From: Manihot esculenta
Lineage: Eukaryota > Streptophyta > Magnoliopsida > Malpighiales > Euphorbiaceae
Direction: 5' to 3'
Assembly (NCBI RefSeq): GCF_001659605.2
Contig: NC_035165.2
Coordinates: forward strand, 11,156,445 to 11,220,444
DNA length: 64,000 nucleotides
The notes beneath the pieces are model-generated. The model was not told the DNA's origin. It was given only the letters and a program-made list of their open reading frames with translations, and searched no databases. Positions 1 through 12,800 of the stretch are shown here, piece by piece. Position numbers and translations under genes: made by a program. Numbering within the stretch: the stretch's first letter is position 1; each line of letters opens with the position of its first letter.

Positions 1-323
1 GCTTTGGCCTATCACAAAACGTAATACTTACTGCATTTTCCAATTATATCTTTGCTTTATTAAAAGTATGTTTCAGTTTTCAAAGCGTTTTCAAGCATAT
101 TTCAAAGTAATTTCAATGTTAGGACTTAGGAACGCCATTTGATCTGATTGTGAACGCTTTCTTTGTGACATATGTTTCCTGTATTTTATTTGATCAATTA
201 CCTCCTTTGCACGTAGCAGAAATCATTTCTTGCTTGCCCAAGTTCTCATTTGGGTTTTCTATTGAAACAAAAACAGTGGTATTTTATTTGATCAATTAAC
301 ACTATGCTTGCATTTTGTTGCAG

Positions 324-423
324 GTGCTACGAAGAGATGCCACTCCAAGAGTTGCAGGCAACTCAAGAACAACAGACCATTCAAAATCTGTGTGATACTC
401 TTAGAACCATCCTCCGTTTGTAA
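324..423 (+). CDS. 3'-terminal exon of an unidentified gene (partial)
   Basis: A pyrimidine-rich stretch ending TTGTTGCAG at 315-323 makes a good 3' splice site, followed by a non-AT-rich exon-like segment. In the frame starting at base 325 it reads CYEEMPLQELQATQEQQ and on to a TAA at 421-423; this Gln/Leu-rich, amphipathic frame is the longest and looks coiled-coil-like. Two other frames are also open across much of the segment (one begins VLRRDATPRVAG, the other ATKRCHSK), so the frame is not certain. The following 200 bases look like a 3' untranslated region. Sequence before base 324 reads as intron. I do not recognise the gene; the rest lies outside the window. Confidence 0.35.
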
Positions 424-2350
424 GTAGTTCTCAAAACTCAGAAAAGGGAGAGAGAGCTGCTGCATTTATGTACTTTTGTTGGGCACTGAGTGGCGACTTG
501 AAGCTTTTTTATCTCATTTGCCGCGCCCATTTCTGTGTATATCAGTTGTTGTATAAGTTATAGATGCCAACTTTTGATGAGTTCATGGCATTTACAATTT
601 GATCAAACATATGCAATTGTAGTTGGGAGTTGATAAATTTAATTTCTAGAGTGAATAAGAGAAATACAAGATGTGAAATTGAATGTAAACAATGTGTGAA
701 CAGGCTGGCCATAAATTCAATACATCGCCAGAAGAAAAAAAATAATTAAAGGAAGAAAAAGCATAAATAGAAAGATTAAGAAAGTACCTGAATGAGCACA
801 AGTTGATTATCGTTCCATGCATTAGCAAATTACAAAGCTCAAACTCACTCTTGATTTCTGTATCTACTGATCTGTACAGGATCACTACACAGAACAAATA
901 TTAGTGTAAAAAAGAAGAGTCACTTTCATTGGAAAATACTCAAAATCCTTGCAAAATACATACAATCAGATTCTCACTGTTTCTTTGTTCTTCTTTTGAA
1001 GCACGAAATTGCCAATGGGGTGAATAAAGCTCTTATAAACAAGTATTTGTCAAAGTGTTATTTTTGAAAATGTTTTAAAGGATAATGATTATCAACATTT
1101 AAAAAGTAAGTGATAAATGATAACGATTGTCTTTTGAAAAAGAGTTCTAATCGGGAAGAGAATATCTTCTTTTAGTTGGATTATTTAATTAAAAAAATTT
1201 CTGCTACTTTAATTTTAAAAATTTCTCCAACTGTACTTGAATTATTTACAAGTGAAATAAATATAATTTCCTTGAAACACACGTATCTAGTTAAATCAAT
1301 TATTAAATTAAACTAACTTATAGGTGTTTTGTTCAGTGTTATTAGGAAGTAAATTGGATTACCCTGCTTGATATCTAGGAAAACAAAAATTCATTTTAGT
1401 TATTTTTTTTCTCTTTTTCTTATTTGAAAACATCATAATGAAAAATTCAATTATTTTTTAATTTAAGAAAGAATGAATTTTTTTTAAAGGTAAAAAATAT
1501 AAATAAAATTAATCATAAAACTATGTTGATCATGAATTTAATATTAAATCTAAGAATCTGGGTTAAAAAAATCTAAGAATTTAGATAATTTTTTTACTTT
1601 GAATTAATTTTTAGTGTGAAATTAAATTAAATTAATATGGTATTAGAATTTATTTCTGTTTTGACATATATCTAAATATGAAAATATGTTATTTTACATT
1701 AGTTTAGAATATAGTTTTAACACTAAATATAAAAATTTAATAATATTCTTTTTTTAAGCTAAATTTTGAAATAAAATTAGGTCGATCAATTTTTTTTAAG
1801 AAATTAGATTAATCAAGGTGAGATAAGAGTGTAAATACATGAACAAAATAAATTAAATTTGGTAATAGATTGTGATATGCTTCTTTGAGAGCTAAAAGTA
1901 CCTTAACATTTTTGATAATTTGAAAGGGAATTAAGAGAACAAAGTTGATTGGCATTATGAAAGGAACAAAGATATTGAAGCTATAAATATTGTCTGGCCT
2001 TGTCAAAAAGAAATTGCTTGTTGGGTTTTCATTTGATTTATACTCTATTTTGATTTGGTTTCTACATCATTTCTACATATAAAATAGGGAGCAAAGAAAG
2101 AAAAAAAAAAAAAACATACATACCCCAATAAAGTATCACCCAGAATATTTAAATTTATTAAAAAATAATATAGAATCTAAACTTTATAGACCTTAGAACT
2201 TATTCAATGATATTAATTATTTTAATAGCTGGTATTTGTTTCAGTCGATGATAACTAGTCTGATAATGTTAATTAAAAAATAATAATTGTTGATGATCTT
2301 CACTATCAATATCTAAAAGCATATGTTTTAAATAGAAATAATATACATAA
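424..2350. other. AT-rich intergenic DNA, no gene seen
   Basis: The first 200 bases are probably the 3' untranslated region of the preceding exon. The rest is AT-rich with only short open frames that have no recognisable domain and many homopolymer runs. I see no RNA gene or conserved coding segment. Confidence 0.5.
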
Positions 2351-2785
2351 AAGTCCCAAACTATATATATATTTTTTACCATCGTACTTTTTAATTTTTT
2401 TTAATAAAAATATCTTATACTAACAATAGTTTTACGATTTTATTATCTATATTTCTAAAACATTAATGGAGAAATCCATTTTTAACATAAAAAAATTTTT
2501 TAGTTAATAAATAAAAATTCTAATTAGAATAGTATTTAAATTTAAAAAATATATATATTTTTTGACTCGTAATTAAACTTTTACCATTTAATTTAGGATA
2601 CGTAACAAAATATAAATAAGTCTAACAATTTTATTTAAAGTTTTTGTTTGTTAATATGAAAATTTTTTATATTAAACTGATTTTTTAGTGAAATATAATA
2701 AAAAATACAATTGTAAACAAAATAAGATGTTTTTATAAAAAAAAATTAAAAGTACAATTATAAAAAAATATAAAATTTAAGATTC
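2351..2785. repeat. MITE-like element with about 60-bp terminal inverted repeats
   Basis: The segment at about 2351-2421 (containing TTTTTTACCATCGTACTTTT and AAAAATATCTTAT) is the imperfect reverse complement of about 2719-2785 (containing AATAAGATGTTTTTATA and AAAAGTACAATTATAAAAAA). The inside has no open frame. Long inverted ends, a size near 435 bp and no coding capacity fit a miniature inverted-repeat transposable element. I could not define a target-site duplication by eye, so the exact edges and the superfamily are open. Confidence 0.5.
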
Positions 2786-3017
2786 ATATAAATATTTTCT
2801 ATTTTAAAATACGTCAAAACACTAAATACTATCGGTTATTAAAAAAAGGGCCTTAAATTAAAAGGCGAACAAAGAGAATTGGGAGGACAACTACCTTCTC
2901 AAATTCAAAATATTATGGGCGATATTATCTCTTGTAGTCTTGCCGCTCTACAAATTTGTTTGTTTGTATACGTAAAGATATGAGAAGAAAAGTAGATGGA
3001 GGGCTGAGAATCCGAGC

Positions 3018-3366
3018 TAGATTGATTTTAATCAGAAATTAAATTAAATTAAATCGATTTGATTCGGTTTGATTTAATTTGATCTGATCGATTTGAATTT
3101 TTAATAATTTTTTTATTTTTTATACTATTTTATTTTTAATATTTTAAAATTTAATTAAAATATTTTAATTTTGATATCGTTCTATATTATTAAAAATAAT
3201 ATATTATTATCAATAATCAGTTTGGTTTAATTTTTTTAATTAAAATTAAATTAAAATAACTGAAAATTTTTAAAATTAAAAATTAAATCGAAACGAAATG
3301 AATAAAAAAATTTAAATTAAAATTTTAAATTAATTTAATTCGATTAATTTTTTCGATTTAAACTAC
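3018..3366. repeat. Interspersed non-coding repeat, family M1, copy 1 (reverse orientation)
   Basis: This segment is recognisably the reverse-orientation relative of 17778-18201 and is also related to 45566-45914. Shared landmarks are an end rich in the word TTCGATT/TTCGGTTT, a core reading ATTTTTAATATTTTAAAATTTAATTAAAATATTTTAAT, described here only by its landmarks at 3131-3173, and a second TCGAA-rich end. Both ends carry related words in inverted orientation, so a MITE or fold-back element is likely. Confidence 0.5.
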
Positions 3367-3815
3367 CTTCTTCATCCGGTCATTGGGAGTCCATTGGTAG
3401 GCTTGTCTCAATTAAAAGAAGTGGACCACTACTAAGTATTGGACTTTTCCATCTTATGTCAAGTGATATAGACATTGCTGTTTTGCAACAATAGATATAA
3501 CCGCAAAATTAGGTTGCCCCAATTCCATCGGTGGAGAATGCTTTATTATTGCCTGCAGCCGCTTAGTCCAGACGCCAACAATACAGAGGAGTCGAGTCCG
3601 AGCCCGGCTAATCGGGTTCGATTATCAAAAGGGTCACTATCTAAATTTAAAACCTTCTCAAAATTTATTCAAATTGCCATCAGATTAAATTTTTAAATAC
3701 ATAAATTTAATTATTTCATTTGATAATATATTAATAATTATATAATATAATTAAATAATATAATTACCATTATATATATAAATAAATATCTATTATCATA
3801 AATAAAGAGAGATTT

Positions 3816-4480
3816 ATTATTCAATTTTTAAATATTATCGTTATTAACAAGTAAATTTTTATTAAAACATTTTTTTTCATCAACAAAATATTTTTTTTAT
3901 TTTTTTTTTCTGTTAAAAATAAATAAAAAATGTGAGAAAAAATTTTTAAATTTCAATTTTGCCCTCAAATAAAATTTTTTATTTAATTCTTGAGTATTGT
4001 CATTATTAATAAATTAGTCTCTGTATTTTTAAAAATCTATTAAAATTTTCTTATCTTTTCTTAAATTTATTAAAATATACATATCTTTTCTCTTAATCAA
4101 TGAAAGAATACCTCCTCTTCTCTTTAAAGAAGAAGAAGAATAGGAGAAGGAGACATCTAGAAGAAGAAGAAGATAAAATTAAAGATGAAGAAGAAGAAGA
4201 TGAAGATGAAAATAAAAATGATGAAGAAGAAGAAGAGGAGGAGGAGGCATCTAGTAGAAGAAGAATAAGAAGAAGATGAATGAGAAGAAGAAGATGGAGA
4301 AGAATAAGAAGAAGAAAAAGAGGGTAATTTGGTCTTTTATTATATTTTTAAAAATAGGAATAGATAGAATGATTATTTTGTTGACAAACATAAAAAATAA
4401 AGACGTTTTAATAAATTTTTAAAAATATAGAGACTGATTTGTTAATAATAGTAATATTTAGATATTAGATAGTAAATTTT
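3816..4480. repeat. MITE-like element with long inverted repeats around a purine-rich core
   Basis: The stretch about 3995-4045 (ATTATTAATAAATTAGTCTC and on) is the near-perfect reverse complement of about 4405-4456 (containing GAGACTGATTTGTTAATAAT). A second, weaker match to the same right end is present at about 3816-3880, which suggests an element with a duplicated or nested left end. The middle (4115-4330) is a purine tract listed separately. No coding capacity. Confidence 0.5.
4115..4330. repeat. GAA/GAG-rich polypurine tract
   Basis: About 215 bases in which the + strand is almost entirely A and G, built from degenerate AAGAAGAAG and GAGGAGGAGG units, interrupted by a few T and C (for example GACATCTAG twice, at about 4151 and 4244). 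It reads as an expanded, imperfect GAA microsatellite inside a MITE-like element. Open frames through it would be Lys/Glu/Arg repeats and I do not take them as coding. Confidence 0.7.
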
Positions 4481-7400
4481 TGGAGATGAAAAAGAATAAC
4501 TAGAATAGAAGTATTTATTTTTTACTTTCTTTATTACAACATAAAAAAAGTGTGGAAGAATTACAAGTTTAGAAAATTAATTATTTAATAAATTTATTTT
4601 TAAAAATAAATTGAATAGTTTATTTTTTTAAATTATCAATTATTTAGATATTTTATTAATTATAAAGACTAAATAATTATTATTTTAAAATTTTAGAAAC
4701 GCTTGTTTTAAAATTATTAAGAAAAATAATTATATTTTGAAATCATATATATTAATTAAAAATAAGGTCATTTTGGGTCATATTACTAACCACTTATAGA
4801 CAGAAAAAATAAATAGGTATAAAAGGATTAAATAATTAATAATTTTTTTTTAAAAAATATTTAGTATATTTTTAAAAATAAATAAATAAATATAGAAAGA
4901 GATGGGAGCTTGTAATGTCTATAAATAGGCATTGAGGCAGTCAATTTCAACAATTAAATCATCAACCAGAAGACCAAATGCCATTAAAAAAAGACAATTT
5001 TCTTTAAAAAAAAAAAAAAATTCTAAACCAGTAATTGGTGGCTCCAATTTGAGAAGTGGATGAACAAAGGAGGCCCAGCATTGACACATACATCACACAC
5101 AAATTCAAAACTCCATGCCCTAGGTGTCATCCTTAGCTAGATGAAAATGTGTATCACTTAATTAAAAAATAAATAAAAATTATATTTTCGTCAATTAGAT
5201 AGAGACTTGATATGATCAGAATATTATATTTTCTTTATATTATTTTTTTTCAAAATTTCCCATCAATTATAAAGATACCAAGCTTATTTACAGAATCTAT
5301 ATAAATTCTTAAAAAAATATATGGTAAATATATAAATTATAAATTATTAAATATTAATTTTAAGTTAAAATTTATTACACTTTAATTTTAATTTTTATAA
5401 AAAAAATCAAATAATTGAATAGTATAAGAAAGAGGAAAATGAAATTAATTTTTTTTTATTTAAAAATTTCAAATATTTTACTTATATTTATTTTTAAACG
5501 GATGAAATTGAATATAATTTAAAATCTCTCATATTTGTTCAGATATATTTATTATTAGATTAAATTTATAAATTTAAATATTTTATTTATTTATAATTTG
5601 GGAATGAAAAATGTTATTTCTAGTTTTTGTTAGACATGATAGATGTTGAAGTGATTGATTGATAAGAACCCTAATCAACACATTAATAATAATTGTGCTC
5701 ATAATGCTATCCTAACACCTAATATGTTAAGATACGTTGAGTCAGCAATAAAATTCATTAATTAGCGTTTTAATTTAAAAAAATATTTTAATATATTTAT
5801 TAAAATTTTTTATTAATTTTAATCATTAAATATTATAAAAAATTAAAATATTTTTAATATAAAAGAATTAATTAATAAACTTTTAATAAAATTAAAAAAT
5901 TAATTAATAAATTTATAAAAATTAATTAATGAAATCACATAGAAGATTTATGTATTTTTTTAAAACTAAATTAAAATAAATTAGAATCTCTAAAATAAAA
6001 AAGTCGATGAAATCACATAATAAATTTAATAAGTATAAAAAGGAATTAATTAAATATGAGAGAATTATTATTGGATACTTAAATTATTACAAAATTTATT
6101 AATTTGTTAATATTACAAAATTATTGAGAGAATTATTATTAAATACTTAAATAATTTATTTATATTTCAAAATTATATGTATAGTTAAAATCTAACGTCA
6201 TTGTATTTCACAAAATAAAATTATTTAATCTTTTTAATTATTAAAATATTTATATTATTTAATTTCTTTGATTTTAATTGTATATACTATTTAATTATTA
6301 AAATTTTAAATATTTATATTTTTTTTAAAATGAGAATTGGGGATTGGGGGAGTAAAATTCATATTCCAATAAATATTTAACAGTTTCTAAAGATGAAATA
6401 CGTTGAAGGGCAGGAAAAGGAGGGCTAATCTTTGAGTAGGTTGTTGTGAAAAGAGAAGTGGGTAAAGATGAGAAGTAGGTCTCAAAGAACTAGTTGAAGA
6501 AAGTAAGGTAATGAGAAATGAGAAGATGAAGAGACAAGTTTGTTTGTTTTTGTCAAAGTATGAATGAAGGATGAAGGGAAAGGAATGTGTCAAGTTAATA
6601 AGGAAATGGGCATTTCTCATTCTCATTCTGATTATAGTTGGCTGCTTCTGCTTCTCCCTAAAAGGAGTAAACAATGTTGAGCCCACTTCAATATTGTGGG
6701 TGTTGTTGATAATGTTAATAGATTCCTGAAACTGGGGGACACCAGTTCTTGATTTGTAATCATGTGGGGTTTTGATTTTGTTGGGAGTCTTTGTAAAAAG
6801 CCCTTTTCACTTCTTCCAACTGTTGCTTGCTTAATGGGATGAGATTCCAAACTTCTCTTGATATGTTCATCATTATTTTTTAATTTTATTTATTTTTTGT
6901 ATGGTGGTGGAGTGGAGGTTGGAGAAACCACTGAAAATGATGGCTGACATGATATCTTCTTTACAAACACTATGAAAGATGACACAAAGTTTGTTTATCT
7001 CAACTAAGGAATTTAGGTCAGTTGATTAAAACTTGAGATTAAGAGTTAGAAAAGCATCTTTAAAAAAATAAACACTGTTAAAAAATAGTTTGGAAATAAT
7101 TATTTCATTAAATAAATTTAAATAAAAAATTAAAATCAAATATATTTTAATCATTTTACCTCTTATGCAATTCAATATAAATTTTTTTTAATGAAAATTA
7201 AAAATTCGTGGAGTAAAATCTGAAATTTTTCAAATTTAGTTAGATACACTTACCATCAGATTAAATCCGTGAATACATATTATATACGCTTTTAATCAAT
7301 ACAATTATTTACTTTTCAATTTAATAATATTAAATTATTACTTAATAAATAAATAAAATGAAAGATTTTGACATGAAATAAAATAAACGAAACTTAACAA

Positions 7401-9090
7401 ACAAATACACTTTATAAAAAATTGAAATATAATATGATTAGCATATAATTTAATAGGGTATTATTTAAGTGGAAAGAATTTAATATAATATAGAAAGGAT
7501 CAAGATTTTTTCCAAAAAAGAAAAAAAATTGAAAGGATGAAGATTCATAAGGACCGTCCAAATTAGATCAATGGTTACCTTAAAGTGGAACATATCATGA
7601 TCCAATGTGGATGATTACATATTATATATATTTTGCTCAAAAACCAAATCCATCTATAATAATCTTCTGATAAAAATTATGAGATTACTTCTACCAGTAA
7701 ATATTTTCATCATTTAATTTATTATTTTCAGTTTATATTTTATAGAAATAACTGTAAAATATATAAATAAAATGTATTTATAATGTGTTTAAACCCTCTT
7801 CAATAATAAATTTTATGTTTTTTTAATATTTTTTGAAATACTTAAATAATTTTTTCAATAATGTTTCTCGTGGTTAATTTTATTAAATTCTTAATAAAAA
7901 TTATTATAGCATGAGAATTATAAAGAGATAAAATAAAATGGCAGAAAGCTTTTCAATATAGACCCCCTACAAGCAACATCACCTTTTCCATTTTGAGAAT
8001 ATTATTATAAAATTTTAAGATAATATTTTAGACCTATTAAAAAGAAAAAAGCCTTTTTCTTTATATATTTATTCAAAATATTCATATTATATACTTTTTA
8101 TTTTCAAGTAAAATATTATATGCCAATAATTGTTGTTTGTAATTCAATTTTAAATATTAAATTTTATTAAATATTAAAAAAAATTTAAAAATTTTTAAAA
8201 AATAAATTAAAATTAAATAGGATTATAATAATTATTTTATATATTATTATAATAATAAAAAATACTAATTTTATAGTAATAAAAAATAGATAAAAATTAT
8301 AACACTGAAAGAGTATTAATATAATGGATTATTATAAATTAAATTATAATTAGTAATAAATAAAATATATAATAATAATAAATTAAATAATAAAATTGCA
8401 AATTCCCATCTTTTTCTTTCTTTTTTAATAAATTAAAGTTGAAAAACTTAATGGGTGAAATTTTATAGAGGAGAGAGGATTTGTAGATTATAAGTTGTTT
8501 CTTATGAGACAAAAGTGAAAAGTCCCAATTGGCTCATATGTCAGCATATGATTTGGACAGGTGTTTGGTCTAAAAAGAGATTGTTTTCCCACTCTGTGTT
8601 ATTTTTATTATTTTTCGTCGGCTTTACATCCCAACAACTATAAAACAATTAATGCTAATTTATATAAAAAAAATACTGCAAATAAATGAAATAAAGGATT
8701 AATTGTACATTCAAATTCCAGTGCTTTTAAGGAAAAGGCATGTAAATATTTGATTAATAATAAATTATTAATATATTTTAATTAATTAAATATATATAAA
8801 AGGCCTTGAGAGAGAGATGTTGTAGTAGCAGAGCCAGAGGATCTAGCATTTGAGAGATTTTCTCGTTTTTAAGACAAGATAAGAGGTTTTTTGTTTTTTT
8901 CTTTTTATAAGATTTTCTTTGTCTATCCAATTTATCTGTTGACCGAGAGATAAGGGGAGAGAGAGAGAGAGAGATTGTGTATGGTATGTGTGTATTTTGT
9001 CACGATCATTGGATGCACGTGGAAGCCCAGAAGGTAAAATTCTTCCCCCACTTCGTATAGAGTTTTCATTGTAATCAGTAAATGGATTAA
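4481..9090. other. AT-rich intergenic DNA, no gene supported
   Basis: Mostly very AT-rich sequence. The window 6380-6860 is less AT-rich and carries two overlapping minus-strand open frames of 99 and 72 codons, but neither shows a domain, good start context or splice pattern; a degenerate gene or transcript fragment cannot be excluded. A GA dinucleotide run lies at about 8957-8974. Nothing else recognisable. Confidence 0.5.
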
Positions 9091-9098
9091 GCTAAAGT

Positions 9099-9110
9099 TT
9101 ATATATATAA
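9099..9110 (+). promoter_or_regulatory. Possible TATA region of the 6-phosphogluconolactonase gene
   Basis: TTATATATATAA lies upstream of a pyrimidine-rich leader (about 9180-9270) that includes a CTT microsatellite, the kind of 5' untranslated region common in plant housekeeping genes. The distance to the coding start at 9875 is long, so this placement requires a 5' leader of about 700 bases or a leader intron (a possible donor GTAAGC is at 9276 and a weak acceptor AAAG at 9870-9873). Inference only. Confidence 0.3.
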
Positions 9111-9240
9111 TAATAATAAGAAAATGTCGATAATTCGTGTATGTGTACAAATATTTATATAATAATTTCGTGTGTGTTGATCCCCTCCCTTCCATTTTCG
9201 TCAGTTTTTTTTGTTCTGCTTCCCTCTGCCAAAACGTCCA

Positions 9241-9268
9241 TCTTCTTCTTCTTCTTCTTCTTCTTCTT
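9241..9268 (+). repeat. (CTT)n microsatellite in the 5' leader
   Basis: Nine uninterrupted TCT/CTT triplets. CTT-rich leaders are common in plant genes; here the run lies about 600 bases upstream of the 6-phosphogluconolactonase start codon. Short open frames running through it on both strands are judged to be artefacts of the repeat. Confidence 0.85.
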
Positions 9269-9874
9269 ATTCTTTGTAAGCATTTTGTCCTTTCTCTTCT
9301 TGTTTTTTATTCTTTTATTCGTTCTATATACAAATTCCTTAGATTGCATGAACACTTTTTTTTATAGGCATGGATTTTTAGACGTTTTTGTGATCTGGGT
9401 ATGTTTAATTTTGCTTAAATCCATATCTGGTGGAGTCATTTTTTTTTTGGCTTTAGCCTTTTCATCCTAATGATCAATATCAGTGAGTTGAATTGCCATT
9501 ATATTGTCAATTTGGATTCAATCTGCACAGTGATTTACTTGCTGTTCATCCCTAGAAGATAAATTTATAATTTAAACTTCGCGTATATTATGTGGGAGAA
9601 TTGAATTCTTCTAATTTTGAGTCATGGACTTTGCAAGGGGGAAGATGATCTTAATCTTAATGTTCTTTTGCTTTCAATGCCCTTGAATTTGATGGTGTCT
9701 ATTTGATGCTCTCGTCCACTTTCTTTTGCCCACCAGTGTGTCCTCTCGTTGATTCTTGGAGTTTTGGTGCTAAATTCTCTGTGATATATTTCTTTTTTTG
9801 ACCATAAATCTGTGTGTGATGTTGCATTTGTTTAACTTGTTAATGATGGAGCTGTGAAATTTGTTGTTGAAAGG

Positions 9875-12800
9875 ATGGCTCTTTCTGGGGTTCATAAAGA
9901 TAGAGGAGAGTTGAGGATTCATGAAAGTTTGGATGAGCTTGGCACTGATTTGGCAGACTATATTGCGGAACTATCTGAGACATCTGTTAAGGAGAGGGGA
10001 GTTTTTGCCATTGCCTTATCTGGTGGCTCTCTCATTGGCTTAATGGGGTATAAGCCACTTACTTTGGCATTATTCTTTTCAAAATTTATGTGATACTGGT
10101 ACTTTTCATTGAACATCTGGTGGGCAACAGGAAACTTTGTGAAGCTCCTTATAACAAGACTGTAGACTGGGCTAAATGGTACATATTTTGGGCAGATGAG
10201 CGTGCGGTGGCAAAAAATCATGCTGATAGCAACTATAAGCTGGCAAAGGATGGCCTTTTGTCAAAGGTTTGTGTTTTCCTACTTTAATGGTTTACGTTTT
10301 TCCAAACTGCATATTGGCTATGATCTGTATCCAAAAAGAAATTTAAGGGTTAGGAAGTATATATTTCAGTCAGCTGATTTGTCAAGCATTTAAAGCATTT
10401 TGTTATCTTTCTTTTGTCCTGGTGATGAACTATAGGTTCTCCCTCTCTTTTCCTTCTAAATGAACTGATGCACTAATGCAAATGGTGAGGTCATAATCAG
10501 TACAACTCTACCTTAAAAAACTGGTCTTGATCCCATTCAGTTTTTGTATTTTCCTCTTGTAATTGGCTAATTTTTGCTTATAATTGATCCCTAGTTTCTG
10601 CTAAACTATTACATGCTTATTTCTTCAAGTTCTCTAATTAGCGAAATATGCAATTTCATGAATGCATCTGATGAAGCTGATTGTGAAATTCAAATTTTTG
10701 AAATTTGAAGTTGCAGGCTTCATTGGAAATAAACATTTGTTAGATAAAGTGATATTTGGGAAGTTCATTTTGTGTACGTCCTCTTCTTAAATCAATTTTT
10801 AGGTTACAATGAATTTTGCTGCTGAAAAGGTGTATAAAAGAATTCAGCTTCCATTGTTGGGTAGGCTGTTGCTAAACATTTCTCTGGTTGCTTCTGTCAG
10901 ACATTTGATTCAGTGGCTATTTTTACTATAAACTCATTGAACTTAGATGCATGAAATTAGCCTTGCCTCTAAGAAGAGCTGTTTTTCTGGACATATTCTC
11001 TTTCTCTGCCTTTTGATTCACGATCAGGCTTTTATTATTGATCACCTTTTTTTAAACACTTCTGCTCTGCTACCCTCAATTTCTAATGGGAGCTTTACAG
11101 GCTTAACAAAATCTTGAATCATTTTTTTTTCTTTTCTGCTTTCTAGCCCCATAAGTATTGTTAGATTCTTGCAATCATCATTCATCATCAACTCACATGT
11201 CTTTCAGGTTGAGCTTTCTCATGTTTGTTCATGGCTTCATGCTTTCGACTTGAATATTAATTGGTGCACTGGGTTTCTGACATAAAATCTAGTTTGGAAG
11301 CATGTAGATGTTGCCTCCATCCAAAGGGCTAGATATAGAAGAAACAGAGACTTTAGAAAGGAAGAGCATTAATTCAAGGAAGAAATCTGAATATGAGGTC
11401 CTTTCGAGGAGTGTGTCCATTACATCTCACAGTTGAATCCCAGTCTATTCATGAAAAAGACCATTTATTCTGCAAACTCTTAATAAAACTGTTTTAAGCA
11501 TCTTTGCTAATAATTTCCAGTTTACCATTCTTATCACTTGAAATTGCTAGTTCAATTTCACTTTTATCTATTAACCTGTTAGGTTGGTTATTCATAGATT
11601 TTCTGTATTCATATTTGATAATTAATAGAGATGATTTACTGAATTTCCTTAGAATTATCTGTTAAAATTGATATATTTTCCATGAAGCGATTTTTGACTT
11701 CACAATGCGACAGCTTTTGTATGGGATCAGAATCCGGGCTGTTGAAGTTAAAGTTTATGTGACTAGGTTGTTCTAGAATGATATGTGGGAAGGTTTTCTT
11801 CTGCCTTTCTTCACATTAAGTCGCATGCAAATGTGAATCAATAGGCATTTCTAGTTTGAGAATGTTCTGCAAGGCATTTAAATTCGGGGGATCTAACATC
11901 TTCTTGCATTGATTTAAAATAATATTGTGTTACTTAGAGTGAAGTGTGTTTTCAAGCTTGAGATAAATGAGCCCAAACTTTTGCTAGAGTTCAATACTCT
12001 TTTGTAACGTGAGTGGTGGGTACCTATGCCAGTTAAAATATGGAACGACTCCTGATTATAGATGAACCGAAGATTTTAAGCTCACTGTTAATTTTCTCAA
12101 ATTTTGACACTTTTTGATGTATTCAACTAAGATTCTAATCTTATTGATCATTAGATGTGGGGTTGGTTTCACGTATTTAGACAAGGTAATATTATACCTA
12201 TGTAAGGAGTAACTGTTATGTCGTGTTTCCTAACCTTGCATTTCTCTGTTTTTCTGAATGCAAAGAGCTTGAAAGACATTTAGGATTGAATGGGATTTAG
12301 GCAGACGATTATTAATCAGTGTTACTTTCCATTCCAAGATGGGAAAGCTGGTTGGTGAAATACCTCAACCAGTGTTAAACTCAATTGAAGAGTACCATTG
12401 TTGCAGCAATTCAAACCATGTGTTCATAAGATTAAAAGGCCCTGTTTAATATAGTGGAATATGTGTTCCCATATTTTTCATGTTATCTGCAGCTCTCTCT
12501 TATTTCATAGATGCATCTGTCTCGTATGAATATGCTACATGGAGTTCTATATCATCTCTTTTTTGGAAATAAAGCTCCCAGGGAAGAAACAGGAAAAAGT
12601 TGGGGAAATTTGCATACATTACATAAAATGATCTCTTGTTTTAGCCATTCTTTCATAACCAATATGATTGTGCCAGCCATTATTTGATGTCTTTTTTATC
12701 CATCTGTTGTATGTACTATGGTCAATCATGTGCACAGATATAAATTGCCATGGCAGTTCAATTTGTCCATTGGTGGAATCATGGCAATTATGGCACTTCA

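Noticed and set aside
3540..3650. tRNA-like words (GGTTCGATTA after a CCCGGCTAATCGGG hairpin)
   Set aside because: The hairpin could mimic a T-arm, but no acceptor stem, D-arm or anticodon arm can be arranged at the right spacing.
6387..6850. Two overlapping minus-strand open frames of 99 and 72 codons
   Set aside because: No recognisable domain, poor start context, overlapping frames with biased composition; kept only as a note in the intergenic entry.
9137..9470. Open frames on both strands through the CTT repeat upstream of 6-phosphogluconolactonase
   Set aside because: They are Phe/Leu/Ser or Lys homopolymer translations of the microsatellite and leader.
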